A stretch of 6,317 bases of DNA from Methylotetracoccus sp. (GTDB lineage: Bacteria; Pseudomonadota; Gammaproteobacteria; Methylococcales; Methylococcaceae): contig JALORT010000139.1 in NCBI GenBank assembly GCA_025458755.1, positions 1-6,317 of the forward strand, written 5' to 3'. The notes under the pieces are model-generated. The model had not been told where the DNA came from. It saw only the letters and a list, made by a program, of their open reading frames with translations, and made no database searches. The position numbers and the translations under genes are program-made. Positions 1-6,131 of the stretch are shown here, one piece after another; positions within the stretch are counted from its first letter, which is position 1; each line of letters starts with the position of its first letter.

Positions 1-1048
1 GTTGGGTCGACTGCCCGCGCCGTTGCTGGTGGTGCTGAGCGGCTATCTGTTGGGGCGGACGTTCGATCTGAACCAGGCCGAGCTGTACCTGGTTTCGCAG
101 GGCGATGAGAGCGATTTTCTACACCGGCATGTTTACGTGACCGCCCCCCAATTCCTCGCCGATGTTCCGGAGCGTCTCTCCACGATCCTGACGGCACCCG
201 ACTTTTCGAAAGTCGGCACCGTAGCGTTCTGGTCCACCGTGGCCAGCTTGTTTTTCATCGGTAGCCTCGAATCGCTGTTGGCCGCCTCGGCGGTCGACCG
301 GCTCGATCCGGAGCGGCGTCGCTCCGATCTGAACCGGGATATCGCCGGGGTCGGCATCGGCAACATCTTGTCCGGGCTGATCGGCGGTCTGCCGATGGTC
401 GCCGAGATCGTCCGCAGCTCCGCGAACATCGGCTACGGCGCGCGCAGCGGCTGGTCCAATTTCTTTCACGGTTTGTTTCTGCTTCTTTTTATGGTGTTGT
501 TTCCCCATCTGATCCGTGACATCCCGCTGGCCTCGCTGGCGGCGCTGCTGATTTATGCCGGTTACCGGCTGAGCTCGCCGCAGGCATTCGCCGATTCGCT
601 TGAAATCGGCCGCGAACAGCTGGTCCTGTTCGTGATCACGATCGTCGGCATTCTCGCCACCAACATTCTGGCGGGCGTGGCCATCGCGATTTTCGTGAAA
701 CTGCTGATTCATCGCTGGCGGGGAGTGAAGCTCAGGAACCTGTTCGAGCTGTCCTACCGGATCACCCGCGAGGCCGACGGCGCTCACCGCATCAAGATCA
801 ACGGTGCCGCGATTTTCTCCAACTTCATCGCGCTGAAGCGCGAACTCATGGAGCTGCCGGCCGGAGAGAGCGTCATTTTCGATCTGACCTATGCCTCGTT
901 GGTCGACCACACGGTGATGGATTTTCTCGACCGGTATGGTCGCGACTACATCGCGCATGGCGGCCGCTGCGAAGTCCGGGGACTCGACCGTTACGAGTCC
1001 TATTCTGCGCATCCGCTGGCGGCGCGCCGCCGCAAGGCGTTGAAATGA
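1..1048 (+). CDS. SulP-family inorganic anion transporter with C-terminal STAS domain (5'-partial)
   Basis: Cytoplasmic-membrane carrier of the SulP/SLC26 family, whose members move sulfate, bicarbonate or other anions; the substrate here is not readable. The reading frame is open to the window edge and 348 residues are visible, against roughly 500-600 for the family, so the N-terminal helices are missing; the TTG at base 2 is not taken as a start. Counting from that codon, the SulP signature is clear: GSLESLLAASAVDRL at 87-101, then SDLNRDIAGVGIGNILSGL at 108-126, GGLP at 128-131 and RSSANIGYGARS at 138-149, followed by hydrophobic helices near 155-172, 174-190 and 207-236. Residues about 248-335 form a short STAS-like domain (FDLTYASLVDHTVMDFL at 293-309) lacking the DSSG phospho-site style of anti-sigma antagonists. 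It ends in a basic tail. It is followed after 12 bases by the hydrogenase-like large subunit on the same strand, so the two are probably co-transcribed. Bicarbonate uptake is a plausible but unproven role. Confidence 0.9.
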   Translation, partial: LGRLPAPLLVVLSGYLLGRTFDLNQAELYLVSQGDESDFLHRHVYVTAPQFLADVPERLSTILTAPDFSKVGTVAFWSTVASLFFIGSLESLLAASAVDRLDPERRRSDLNRDIAGVGIGNILSGLIGGLPMVAEIVRSSANIGYGARSGWSNFFHGLFLLLFMVLFPHLIRDIPLASLAALLIYAGYRLSSPQAFADSLEIGREQLVLFVITIVGILATNILAGVAIAIFVKLLIHRWRGVKLRNLFELSYRITREADGAHRIKINGAAIFSNFIALKRELMELPAGESVIFDLTYASLVDHTVMDFLDRYGRDYIAHGGRCEVRGLDRYESYSAHPLAARRRKALK

Positions 1049-1060
1049 GGATGCGGAAGG

Positions 1061-2698
1061 ATGCCTGAATTGTCATCGCAGCAAGCCGTCGGAATCGACG
1101 TATCCGCCGTGGCCGACACCGCGGACCCGGTCCATCGTTTCTACTCGGTGCTGGGCTCCGGGAATATCAGAGCCGCGCTGATCGAGCCCAGCGGCCTTCC
1201 CCCGGCCCGACTGATCGAGGTGCAATCGGGGGACTGGGGAAAAGCGTCACAGCATGCCGCGGCCGAAAGCTGGCGCTGGGCCGGAGTCTGGGCGGAGGAT
1301 CTCGGCGTTGATCTCGAAATCAACGCGTGCCTGGAGCGGCGCGGGGCCTATCTGATCCTGCGGACCCGAGTTCGTGCCAATCATCCGGAATTGCCCTCGC
1401 ACGCCCCCCATTACTGGGCGGCGGACCGACCGGAGCGGCACATTCACGATCTCTTCGGGATACGCTTCTCCGATCATCCCGATCCGCGCCGATGGACGCG
1501 CCATCAGGCGTGGGACGAACATACGTTTCCGTTGCGTAAGAGCCTCGCGGTGGCCGGAGATCAGCCGCTCGAGACAGCGCCGGACTGCGATTATCCGTTT
1601 CTGAAGGCTCAGGGCGCCAGCGTTAACGAGATCCCGGTTGGACCGGTGCATGCCGGCACCATCGAACCCGGGCATTTCCGCTTTCAGGCGATCGGCGAAA
1701 CCGTGCTGCATCTGGAGGAACGACTGGGCTATGTCCACAAGGGCATCGAAAAACTCGCCGAGGGACGCGATCGCGCCGCTTTGGCGCGGCTCGCAGGACG
1801 TGTCTCCGGCGACTGCACGGTAGGGCATACCTGGGCGGCGTGCATGGCCATGGAGCGCGCGGCCGGCGTTGAAATTCCGCTGCGGGCCGCCTACCTCAGG
1901 GGCATCCTGGCGGAGCGCGAGCGGGTGATCAATCACTTGGGGGATCTCGGGGCCTTGTGCAACGACGTCGGCTTCCTCTTCGGTTACTACGAGTTCGGCC
2001 GTCTGCGGGAACTTTGGCTGCGGGAGAACTTGGCATGGTTCGGCCATCGCCTGATGATGGACCGAATCGTTCCGGGCGGCGTCGCGGTGAACCTGAGCCA
2101 GGACAGGGCGGAACGCATGCGGCAGTCACTGGACGCGTTGCGTCGGGAGCTGGATGAACTGATAACGATCCTGGATGCGAATTCCTCACTGGAAGATCGC
2201 CTGGTCGGCGCCGGATTGCTGGCGACCGACACGGCGGCGGCGTTGGGGGCGTTGGGATTCGTTGGCCGTGCCAGCGGGCAGACTTTCGACGTTCGCAAGG
2301 ACGCTCCTTATGCTCCCTACGACCGATTGCCGGTCCGGGTGCCGCTGGAAGACCAGGGTGATGTCTCGTCGCGGTTCTGGGTGCGTTACAAGGAATTGCG
2401 CGCTGCGCTGCGGCTGCTCGAGCAGATGCTGCGCGATCTCCCGGCAGGGGAGCTGACCACCGTATGGCAGACGCCTCGGGAACACGCCGCCGGATTCGGT
2501 GCCGTAGAAAGCTGGCGCGGGGAAATCCTCTGCTATGTTCGTTTTGGCGAAGGCGGTCTGATCCGCCGCTATTACCCGCGTGATCCCAGCATCATCAACT
2601 GGCCGGCGCTGGAGCAGCTGGTTCTCGGCAACATCGTGCCGGATTTCCCGGTATGCAACAAATCGGTCAACGGCTCTTATTCCGGCCACGATCTGTAA
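1061..2698 (+). CDS. NuoC/NuoD-like fused large subunit of an Ehr-type (hydrogenase-4 component G-like) complex, Ni-Fe ligands lost
   Basis: A 545-residue homologue of HycE/HyfG and of fused NuoCD, expected on the cytoplasmic face of a membrane-bound complex. Residues about 20-165 are NuoC-like, with the signature HIHDLFGIRFSDHPDPRRW at 127-145 and PLRKS at 157-161. Residues about 185-545 are NuoD/hydrogenase-large-like, with GPVHAGTIEPGHFRF at 194-208, HKGIEKLAEGRD at 226-237 and MMDRIVPGGV at 332-341. In group 4 [NiFe] hydrogenases the metal site is held by two CxxC motifs. Here the first reads RVSGDC (247-252), so only Cys252 remains, and the second reads NGSYSG (537-542) in place of DPCxxC. 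The protein ends two residues after His543, with no tail resembling the peptide that HycI-type proteases remove. This is therefore very unlikely to be a hydrogenase and matches the Ehr (energy-converting hydrogenase related) group, whose reaction is unknown. The start at ATG 1061 is supported by GAGG at 1047-1050, overlapping the SulP stop. Databases may label such genes 'NADH dehydrogenase subunit C/D', 'hydrogenase-4 component G' or, wrongly, 'HypE'. Confidence 0.9.
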   Translation: MPELSSQQAVGIDVSAVADTADPVHRFYSVLGSGNIRAALIEPSGLPPARLIEVQSGDWGKASQHAAAESWRWAGVWAEDLGVDLEINACLERRGAYLILRTRVRANHPELPSHAPHYWAADRPERHIHDLFGIRFSDHPDPRRWTRHQAWDEHTFPLRKSLAVAGDQPLETAPDCDYPFLKAQGASVNEIPVGPVHAGTIEPGHFRFQAIGETVLHLEERLGYVHKGIEKLAEGRDRAALARLAGRVSGDCTVGHTWAACMAMERAAGVEIPLRAAYLRGILAERERVINHLGDLGALCNDVGFLFGYYEFGRLRELWLRENLAWFGHRLMMDRIVPGGVAVNLSQDRAERMRQSLDALRRELDELITILDANSSLEDRLVGAGLLATDTAAALGALGFVGRASGQTFDVRKDAPYAPYDRLPVRVPLEDQGDVSSRFWVRYKELRAALRLLEQMLRDLPAGELTTVWQTPREHAAGFGAVESWRGEILCYVRFGEGGLIRRYYPRDPSIINWPALEQLVLGNIVPDFPVCNKSVNGSYSGHDL

Positions 2699-2709
2699 CG
2701 GTATTTTCA

Positions 2710-3270
2710 ATGCTGCGACTCTATGGGAAGATTTTCAAGACCGGCGTGCTGACCGAGCGGGTACCCGCGGCAGCGAAGCCTGTCCCGGCCCGGGCCGAAG
2801 GGCCCGTGCCGATCTCTGCCGAAGTGGACGAGACGATTCAACGGGCCGGCGAAAGGCTGAAGACGGTCGTCGACCGGCGGTTCCGCGGCAGTCTCGCGAT
2901 CCGGCAAGTAGATTCCGGTTCCTGCAACGGTTGCGAGCTGGAAATCCATGCGCTGAACAACGTCTATTACGGTATCGAGCGTTTCGGTGTTCATTTCGTC
3001 GCCTCACCCCGCCATGCCGATATTCTGCTGGTCACCGGCCCCGTGTCCCGACATATGGAGGCGGCATTGAAGCGCACCTACGAAGCCATGGCCGATCCGA
3101 AGTGGGTGCTTGCGGCGGGCGACTGCGGCGCCTGCGGTGGTGAGTTCGGGGTCTCGTATGCCAGTTGCGGCGCCGTCGCCAATGTGATTCCCGTCGATGG
3201 GGTGATACCCGGCTGTCCGCCGGCGCCCATCGCTCTGATCCGGGGCATTCTTGATCTTCTGGCCCGCTAG
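2710..3270 (+). CDS. NuoB-like / HyfI-like iron-sulfur small subunit of the Ehr-type complex
   Basis: A 186-residue homologue of HycG/HyfI and NuoB, the subunit that carries the electron-transferring [4Fe-4S] cluster next to the large subunit. The likely ligands are Cys72 and Cys75 (SGSCNGCELEIHALNN at 69-84), Cys139 (GDCGACGG at 137-144) and Cys169 (PGCPPAP at 167-173). The CxxC arrangement is hydrogenase-type, not the adjacent Cys-Cys of NuoB. Two further cysteines, 142 and 153, are present. No extra ferredoxin domain is attached. Residues about 20-40 are a Pro/Ala-rich linker after the basic N-terminus. The frame is open 19 codons further upstream to ATG 2653, but that would overlap the large-subunit gene; ATG 2710 gives the family-typical N-terminus MLRLYGKIFKTGVLTER and a gap of 11 bases. 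The ribosome binding site is weak, so translational coupling to the upstream gene is likely (inference). With the large subunit it forms the soluble arm of the complex. Confidence 0.9.
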   Translation: MLRLYGKIFKTGVLTERVPAAAKPVPARAEGPVPISAEVDETIQRAGERLKTVVDRRFRGSLAIRQVDSGSCNGCELEIHALNNVYYGIERFGVHFVASPRHADILLVTGPVSRHMEAALKRTYEAMADPKWVLAAGDCGACGGEFGVSYASCGAVANVIPVDGVIPGCPPAPIALIRGILDLLAR

Positions 3271-3290
3271 GATGGTTTCCAAGATCTGTG

Positions 3291-3304
3291 CGGACGCGCG
3301 TCCG
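3291..3304. repeat. Perfect 14-base palindrome in the gap after the small-subunit gene
   Basis: The bases CGGACGCGCGTCCG equal their own reverse complement. As RNA this can fold into a 5-bp stem with a GCGC loop. There is no T-run after it, so it is not a convincing intrinsic terminator. It lies 20 bases past the small-subunit stop and just before the ribosome binding site of the next gene; it may be an operator half-site pair, a weak processing hairpin, or chance in GC-rich DNA. Confidence 0.35.
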
Positions 3305-3308
3305 TGTT

Positions 3309-3313
3309 GGGAG
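3309..3313 (+). promoter_or_regulatory. Ribosome binding site fixing the start of the spermidine-synthase-like gene
   Basis: GGGAG lies 8 bases before ATG 3322, an ideal Shine-Dalgarno spacing. It argues for ATG 3322 over the in-frame GTG at 3304, which sits inside the palindrome and upstream of this site. Confidence 0.75.
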
Positions 3314-3321
3314 ATCAGCGC

Positions 3322-4068
3322 ATGAGTGCGAGCGGGAAGCTGCCTTTCGTTGCAGAGGACGAACGCCGAAAGACGCTGCGATTCGATTCCCGCTATTTGC
3401 AGAGCGCGATGTATAAGCACGCGCCGTTCGATCTCGCGCTCAGCTACTCGCGCGCCGTCATGGGGTTCCTGCTGCTTCAGCCGGCGCCGCGGCACATTCT
3501 GATCGTCGGTCTGGGTGGCGGCTCACTGTCGAAATACTGCTATCGCTATCTGCCGGAAGCGTCGGTCACGACAGTCGAGGTCGATGGAAATATCATCGCA
3601 CTTCGCGATCAGTTTGCGATTCCGCTGGACGACGAACGCTTCCGAATCATTCATGCCGACGGGGCGGAATTCATCGAGGAAAGCCCGGTCGAGCACTTCG
3701 ATGTGATCGTGCTCGACGGCTACGGGCCGGAGGGACTGCCGGAGCAGTTGAGCAGTCAGGATTTCTACGACCAATGCGCGGCCGCGGTGCGTGCCGACGG
3801 TGTCGTCGTGGCCAATTTCGTAGAGAGCGACGGGCGCCGAGGTCTTTATTGGTCGAGGTTGAGAACCGCGTTCGACGACCAGGTCGTCGGCATCCCCGCC
3901 GACCGGGGCAGCAACCGGATTGCGTATGCGTTGAAGAGCGAACGTTGGCCCCCACGGAGGACGTTGCATGAGCGTGCCGTGGGTCTGGAAGCGGGGCACA
4001 CGATCAATTTCCGGAATCTGGCGGGGAGACTGCTCTCGGCTCTGGAGGCCGAGCCGTCAGCGATCTAG
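3322..4068 (+). CDS. Spermidine synthase-like (SpeE-fold) methyltransferase-like protein
   Basis: A 248-residue single-domain protein with the class I methyltransferase/aminopropyltransferase fold. Visible motifs are the nucleotide-binding loop LIVGLGGGSLSKYCYRYLP at 60-78, the acidic strand end TVEVD at 84-88, HADGAEF at 111-117 and FDVIVLDGYGPEGLP at 126-140. In true polyamine aminopropyltransferases the last motif is usually D-[ST]-[ST]-D-P: here the first Asp (132) is kept but the second is Gly135, and the N-terminal YHE motif that binds the polyamine is replaced by LQSAMYKHAPFDLALSYSRA (26-45). This indicates a spermidine-synthase-like enzyme that probably binds SAM or a related nucleotide but whose acceptor is unknown. 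No signal peptide or membrane segment is seen. It starts 51 bases after the Ehr small-subunit gene on the same strand, so it could share the transcript, but nothing in the sequence links its function to that complex. Confidence 0.8.
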   Translation: MSASGKLPFVAEDERRKTLRFDSRYLQSAMYKHAPFDLALSYSRAVMGFLLLQPAPRHILIVGLGGGSLSKYCYRYLPEASVTTVEVDGNIIALRDQFAIPLDDERFRIIHADGAEFIEESPVEHFDVIVLDGYGPEGLPEQLSSQDFYDQCAAAVRADGVVVANFVESDGRRGLYWSRLRTAFDDQVVGIPADRGSNRIAYALKSERWPPRRTLHERAVGLEAGHTINFRNLAGRLLSALEAEPSAI

Positions 4069-4075
4069 CAGGGGA

Positions 4076-4100
4076 CGCCGCCGCATTCAACGGCGCGGCG
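4076..4100. terminator. Possible bidirectional terminator hairpin between convergent genes
   Basis: In the 44-base gap between the two convergent stop codons, arm 4076-4083 (CGCCGCCG) can pair with 4091-4100 (CGGCGCGGCG), giving 8 G-C pairs with a 2-base bulge and a 7-base loop. There is no T-run on either side, so the call rests on position and stem strength only. Confidence 0.35.
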
Positions 4101-4112
4101 CCGGGATCGGAA

Positions 4113-4646
4113 TCACACCCCGATAATCAGCGAAATCAGGGTCACCAGTACGAGGGAGAGCGCCCAGAACAGGGGCACGGCGAATACCACGGCGGCGACG
4201 ATCAAGCCAATGCGGCGAGGCCAACTGAGGGTGGACCACCAGCCGAGAAGCGCCTCCACCGTATGTTGCCACCAGGTGAGCGCGACCTCCTTCTGATGCT
4301 CCCGCCATTCCGGCAGCTTGGCCTTGGCCTGCTGCGTGATGCGGACCGCTTTACGGATCAGCATGATGCCGAAAACCAGCAGCAGGAAGAAGCCCAGCCA
4401 GGCGGTGGCCATTTGGGCGTAATAGTGGCTGAGGCCGATGGTATGGGCGAAAAATTCCTCGACTTCCTGCTCGGCGAACTCGATCACCGTCAGAAACAGA
4501 TGCACCAGTACCGGCCACGTCGCGTCGAACGCAAACACCAGCGCGAGGCCGACCAGGCCCAGCAGGCCGAAGAACAGCATTCGCAGCCGCGCGAGCAGTG
4601 CCACGCGGCGTGGTTCTGAAGAGCGCCTCGTCGGAATCAGTCGCAT
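4113..4646 (-). CDS. Unrecognised small integral membrane protein
   Basis: A 177-residue protein that I do not recognise. Hydrophobic stretches that could cross the membrane lie at about 20-40, 44-58, 78-98 and 145-174, so three or four helices. An acidic patch (EFAEQEVEEFF, 56-66) follows the second stretch, and a basic, Trp-rich amphipathic section (about 99-145, with LPEWREHQKE at 111-120 and pairs of Trp at 125-126 and 136-137) precedes the last helices. The N-terminus is Arg-rich, suggesting it stays in the cytoplasm. No catalytic or metal-binding motif is visible. The start at base 4646 has no clear Shine-Dalgarno sequence; an internal Met at residue 23 is possible but equally unsupported. 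It lies downstream of pntB on the same strand, separated by 74 bases containing a strong hairpin, so it may be only partly co-transcribed with the pnt genes. The long hydrophobic protein with positive loop charges supports it being a real gene. Confidence 0.7.
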   Translation of the reverse strand: MRLIPTRRSSEPRRVALLARLRMLFFGLLGLVGLALVFAFDATWPVLVHLFLTVIEFAEQEVEEFFAHTIGLSHYYAQMATAWLGFFLLLVFGIMLIRKAVRITQQAKAKLPEWREHQKEVALTWWQHTVEALLGWWSTLSWPRRIGLIVAAVVFAVPLFWALSLVLVTLISLIIGV

Positions 4647-4681
4647 CAGGGCGGTTTTCGGGGTGAGTCGTTTCCGCGGGG

Positions 4682-4706
4682 GCGGGACGGGCGCTGCCCA
4701 TCCCGC
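4682..4706 (-). terminator. Strong terminator-like hairpin just past pntB
   Basis: Arms 4682-4692 and 4696-4706 are complementary over 11 bases with one mismatch that becomes a G-U pair in the minus-strand RNA (GCGGGATGGGC, loop AGC, GCCCGTCCCGC). It begins 14 bases after the pntB stop. No T-run follows, so it may act as a weak or factor-assisted terminator, a 3'-end stabiliser of the pnt mRNA, or an attenuator ahead of the small membrane protein gene. Confidence 0.55.
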
Positions 4707-4720
4707 GTCGGGGCGTGTCC

Positions 4721-6121
4721 TTAGCCCGCCTTTAATGCACTCAGGACCTCATCGAGCATCTTCTTCGCATCGCCGAACAGCATACGATTGTTCTCCTTAT
4801 AGAACAACGGGTTGTCGACGCCAGCATAACCGGAAGCCATGGAGCGCTTCATGACGACGGAGGTCTTCGCTTTCCAGACTTCCAGCACCGGCATACCGGC
4901 GATCGGGCTGTTCGGGTCCTCCTGCGCACCCGGGTTGACGATATCGTTGGCGCCGATGACCATCGCGACGTCGGTGTCCGGGAAGTCCTCGTTGATTTCG
5001 TCCATTTCCTGCACGATGTCGTAGGGGACTTTGGCCTCCGCCAGCAGCACGTTCATGTGCCCCGGCATCCGACCCGCCACGGGGTGGATCGCGAAGCGGA
5101 CGTCGACCCCTTTGTCCCGAAGCAACTTGGTGATCTCGAATACGGTGTGCTGGGCTTGGGCTACGGCCATGCCGTAGCCGGGCACGATGATCACGCGGCC
5201 GGCGTTGCGCAGCAAGTCCGCGGTTTCTTCCGCGCCTATCGGCTGGACCTCGCCCTCCGGCTGTGCGCCGGTGGCCGGAGTGCCGCCGCCGGTGCCGAAG
5301 CCGCCGGCGATGACCGCGAGGAAATGTCGGTTCATCGCACGGCACATGATGTAGGACAGGATGGCACCGGATGAACCCACCAGAGCGCCCACGACGATCA
5401 GCAGATCGTTGGACAGCATGAAACCGGTGGCCGACGCGGCCCAGCCGGAGTAGCTGTTCAACATCGAGACGACGACGGGCATGTCGGCACCGCCGATCGC
5501 CATGACCATGTGGACGCCGAAAGCCAGCGCGATCGCCGTCATGATGACGAGATAGAACAATGCCGCCGCACCGGATCCGGCGCTCAGGAACAGCTTGCCG
5601 ATGACGATCACGCCGATCAGGCCGGCCAGGTTGAGCCAGTGCCGTGCCGGAAGCAGGACCGGTTTGCCGGTGATTTTTCCCGACAGTTTGCCGAACGCGA
5701 TCACCGACCCGGAGAACGTCACCGCGCCGATCAGGATGCCCACATACATTTCGATTTCGTGGATGGTCTCCTCGACCCCGGTCAGACTGATGGTCGTATC
5801 GAAGAAGTTGGCGAAACCGACCAGCACCGCAGCCAGACCGACCAGGCTGTGCATCAGCGCAACCAGCTCGGGCATCTCGGTCATCTTGACCTTCAGCGCG
5901 GCGAACATGCCGATGGAGCCGCCGATCAGCATCGCGACGACCAGCGGCACATAGCTGGTGACCTTGGGACCCAGCACCGTGGCCAGAATGGCGATGGCCA
6001 TGCCGGCGATGCCGTAGAAGTTGCCGCGGCGCGCCGTCTCCGGATTGCTCAAGCCGCCGAGGCTCAGGATGAACAGGATCGTCGCGCCGACGTAGGAAAC
6101 CGTAACCAAACCTTCACTCAT
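4721..6121 (-). CDS. pntB: NAD(P) transhydrogenase subunit beta
   Basis: Membrane subunit of the proton-translocating transhydrogenase, which uses the proton motive force to transfer hydride from NADH to NADP+ and so supplies NADPH. At 466 residues it is full length (about 460 is usual). The membrane domain dII spans roughly residues 1-270 with eight or nine hydrophobic helices and the conserved [10 protein letters not shown] at 90-99, whose His91 corresponds to the functional His of the proton path. A Gly/Pro-rich linker (about 273-296) leads to the NADP(H)-binding domain d[13 protein letters not shown] at 315-324, [18 protein letters not shown] at 346-363, [11 protein letters not shown] at 390-400 and [13 protein letters not shown] at 425-437. 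All family motifs look intact. The start at ATG 6121 has a GGGGAG ribosome binding site and follows the pntA stop by 10 bases, so it is the downstream gene of a pnt operon read leftward. Confidence 0.97.
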   Translation of the reverse strand: MSEGLVTVSYVGATILFILSLGGLSNPETARRGNFYGIAGMAIAILATVLGPKVTSYVPLVVAMLIGGSIGMFAALKVKMTEMPELVALMHSLVGLAAVLVGFANFFDTTISLTGVEETIHEIEMYVGILIGAVTFSGSVIAFGKLSGKITGKPVLLPARHWLNLAGLIGVIVIGKLFLSAGSGAAALFYLVIMTAIALAFGVHMVMAIGGADMPVVVSMLNSYSGWAASATGFMLSNDLLIVVGALVGSSGAILSYIMCRAMNRHFLAVIAGGFGTGGGTPATGAQPEGEVQPIGAEETADLLRNAGRVIIVPGYGMAVAQAQHTVFEITKLLRDKGVDVRFAIHPVAGRMPGHMNVLLAEAKVPYDIVQEMDEINEDFPDTDVAMVIGANDIVNPGAQEDPNSPIAGMPVLEVWKAKTSVVMKRSMASGYAGVDNPLFYKENNRMLFGDAKKMLDEVLSALKAG

Positions 6122-6125
6122 GGCG

Positions 6126-6131
6126 CTCCCC
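6126..6131 (-). promoter_or_regulatory. Ribosome binding site of pntB
   Basis: On the minus strand GGGGAG lies 4 bases before the pntB ATG and immediately after the pntA stop codon, supporting both the pntB start and tight coupling of the two genes. Confidence 0.75.

Noticed and set aside
119..1012. Long open frame of 297 codons on the minus strand opposite the SulP gene
   Set aside because: Its translation is rich in Arg, Gln, Asp and His with no fold-like pattern, while the plus strand gives a clear SulP/STAS protein. It is an antisense shadow of GC-rich codon use.
1247..2047. Minus-strand open frame of 266 codons opposite the large-subunit gene
   Set aside because: No recognisable motif, fully inside a gene with strong family signatures on the other strand, so treated as an antisense shadow.
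2653..2709. Upstream ATG at 2653 as the start of the small subunit
   Set aside because: It would add 19 residues unlike the family and overlap the end of the large-subunit gene; ATG 2710 gives the typical N-terminus.
1061..3270. Calling the two-gene set a functional group 4 [NiFe] hydrogenase
   Set aside because: Three of the four Ni-Fe ligand cysteines are absent from the large subunit.
1061..3270. Calling the two-gene set ordinary respiratory complex I (nuoCD, nuoB)
   Set aside because: The small subunit has the hydrogenase-type CxxC instead of the NuoB adjacent Cys pair, the large subunit motifs are group 4-like, and no nuoE/F/G-type gene follows the small subunit.
3304..3321. GTG at 3304 as the start of the spermidine-synthase-like gene
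   Set aside because: The GGGAG ribosome binding site lies downstream of this codon and is correctly spaced for ATG 3322.
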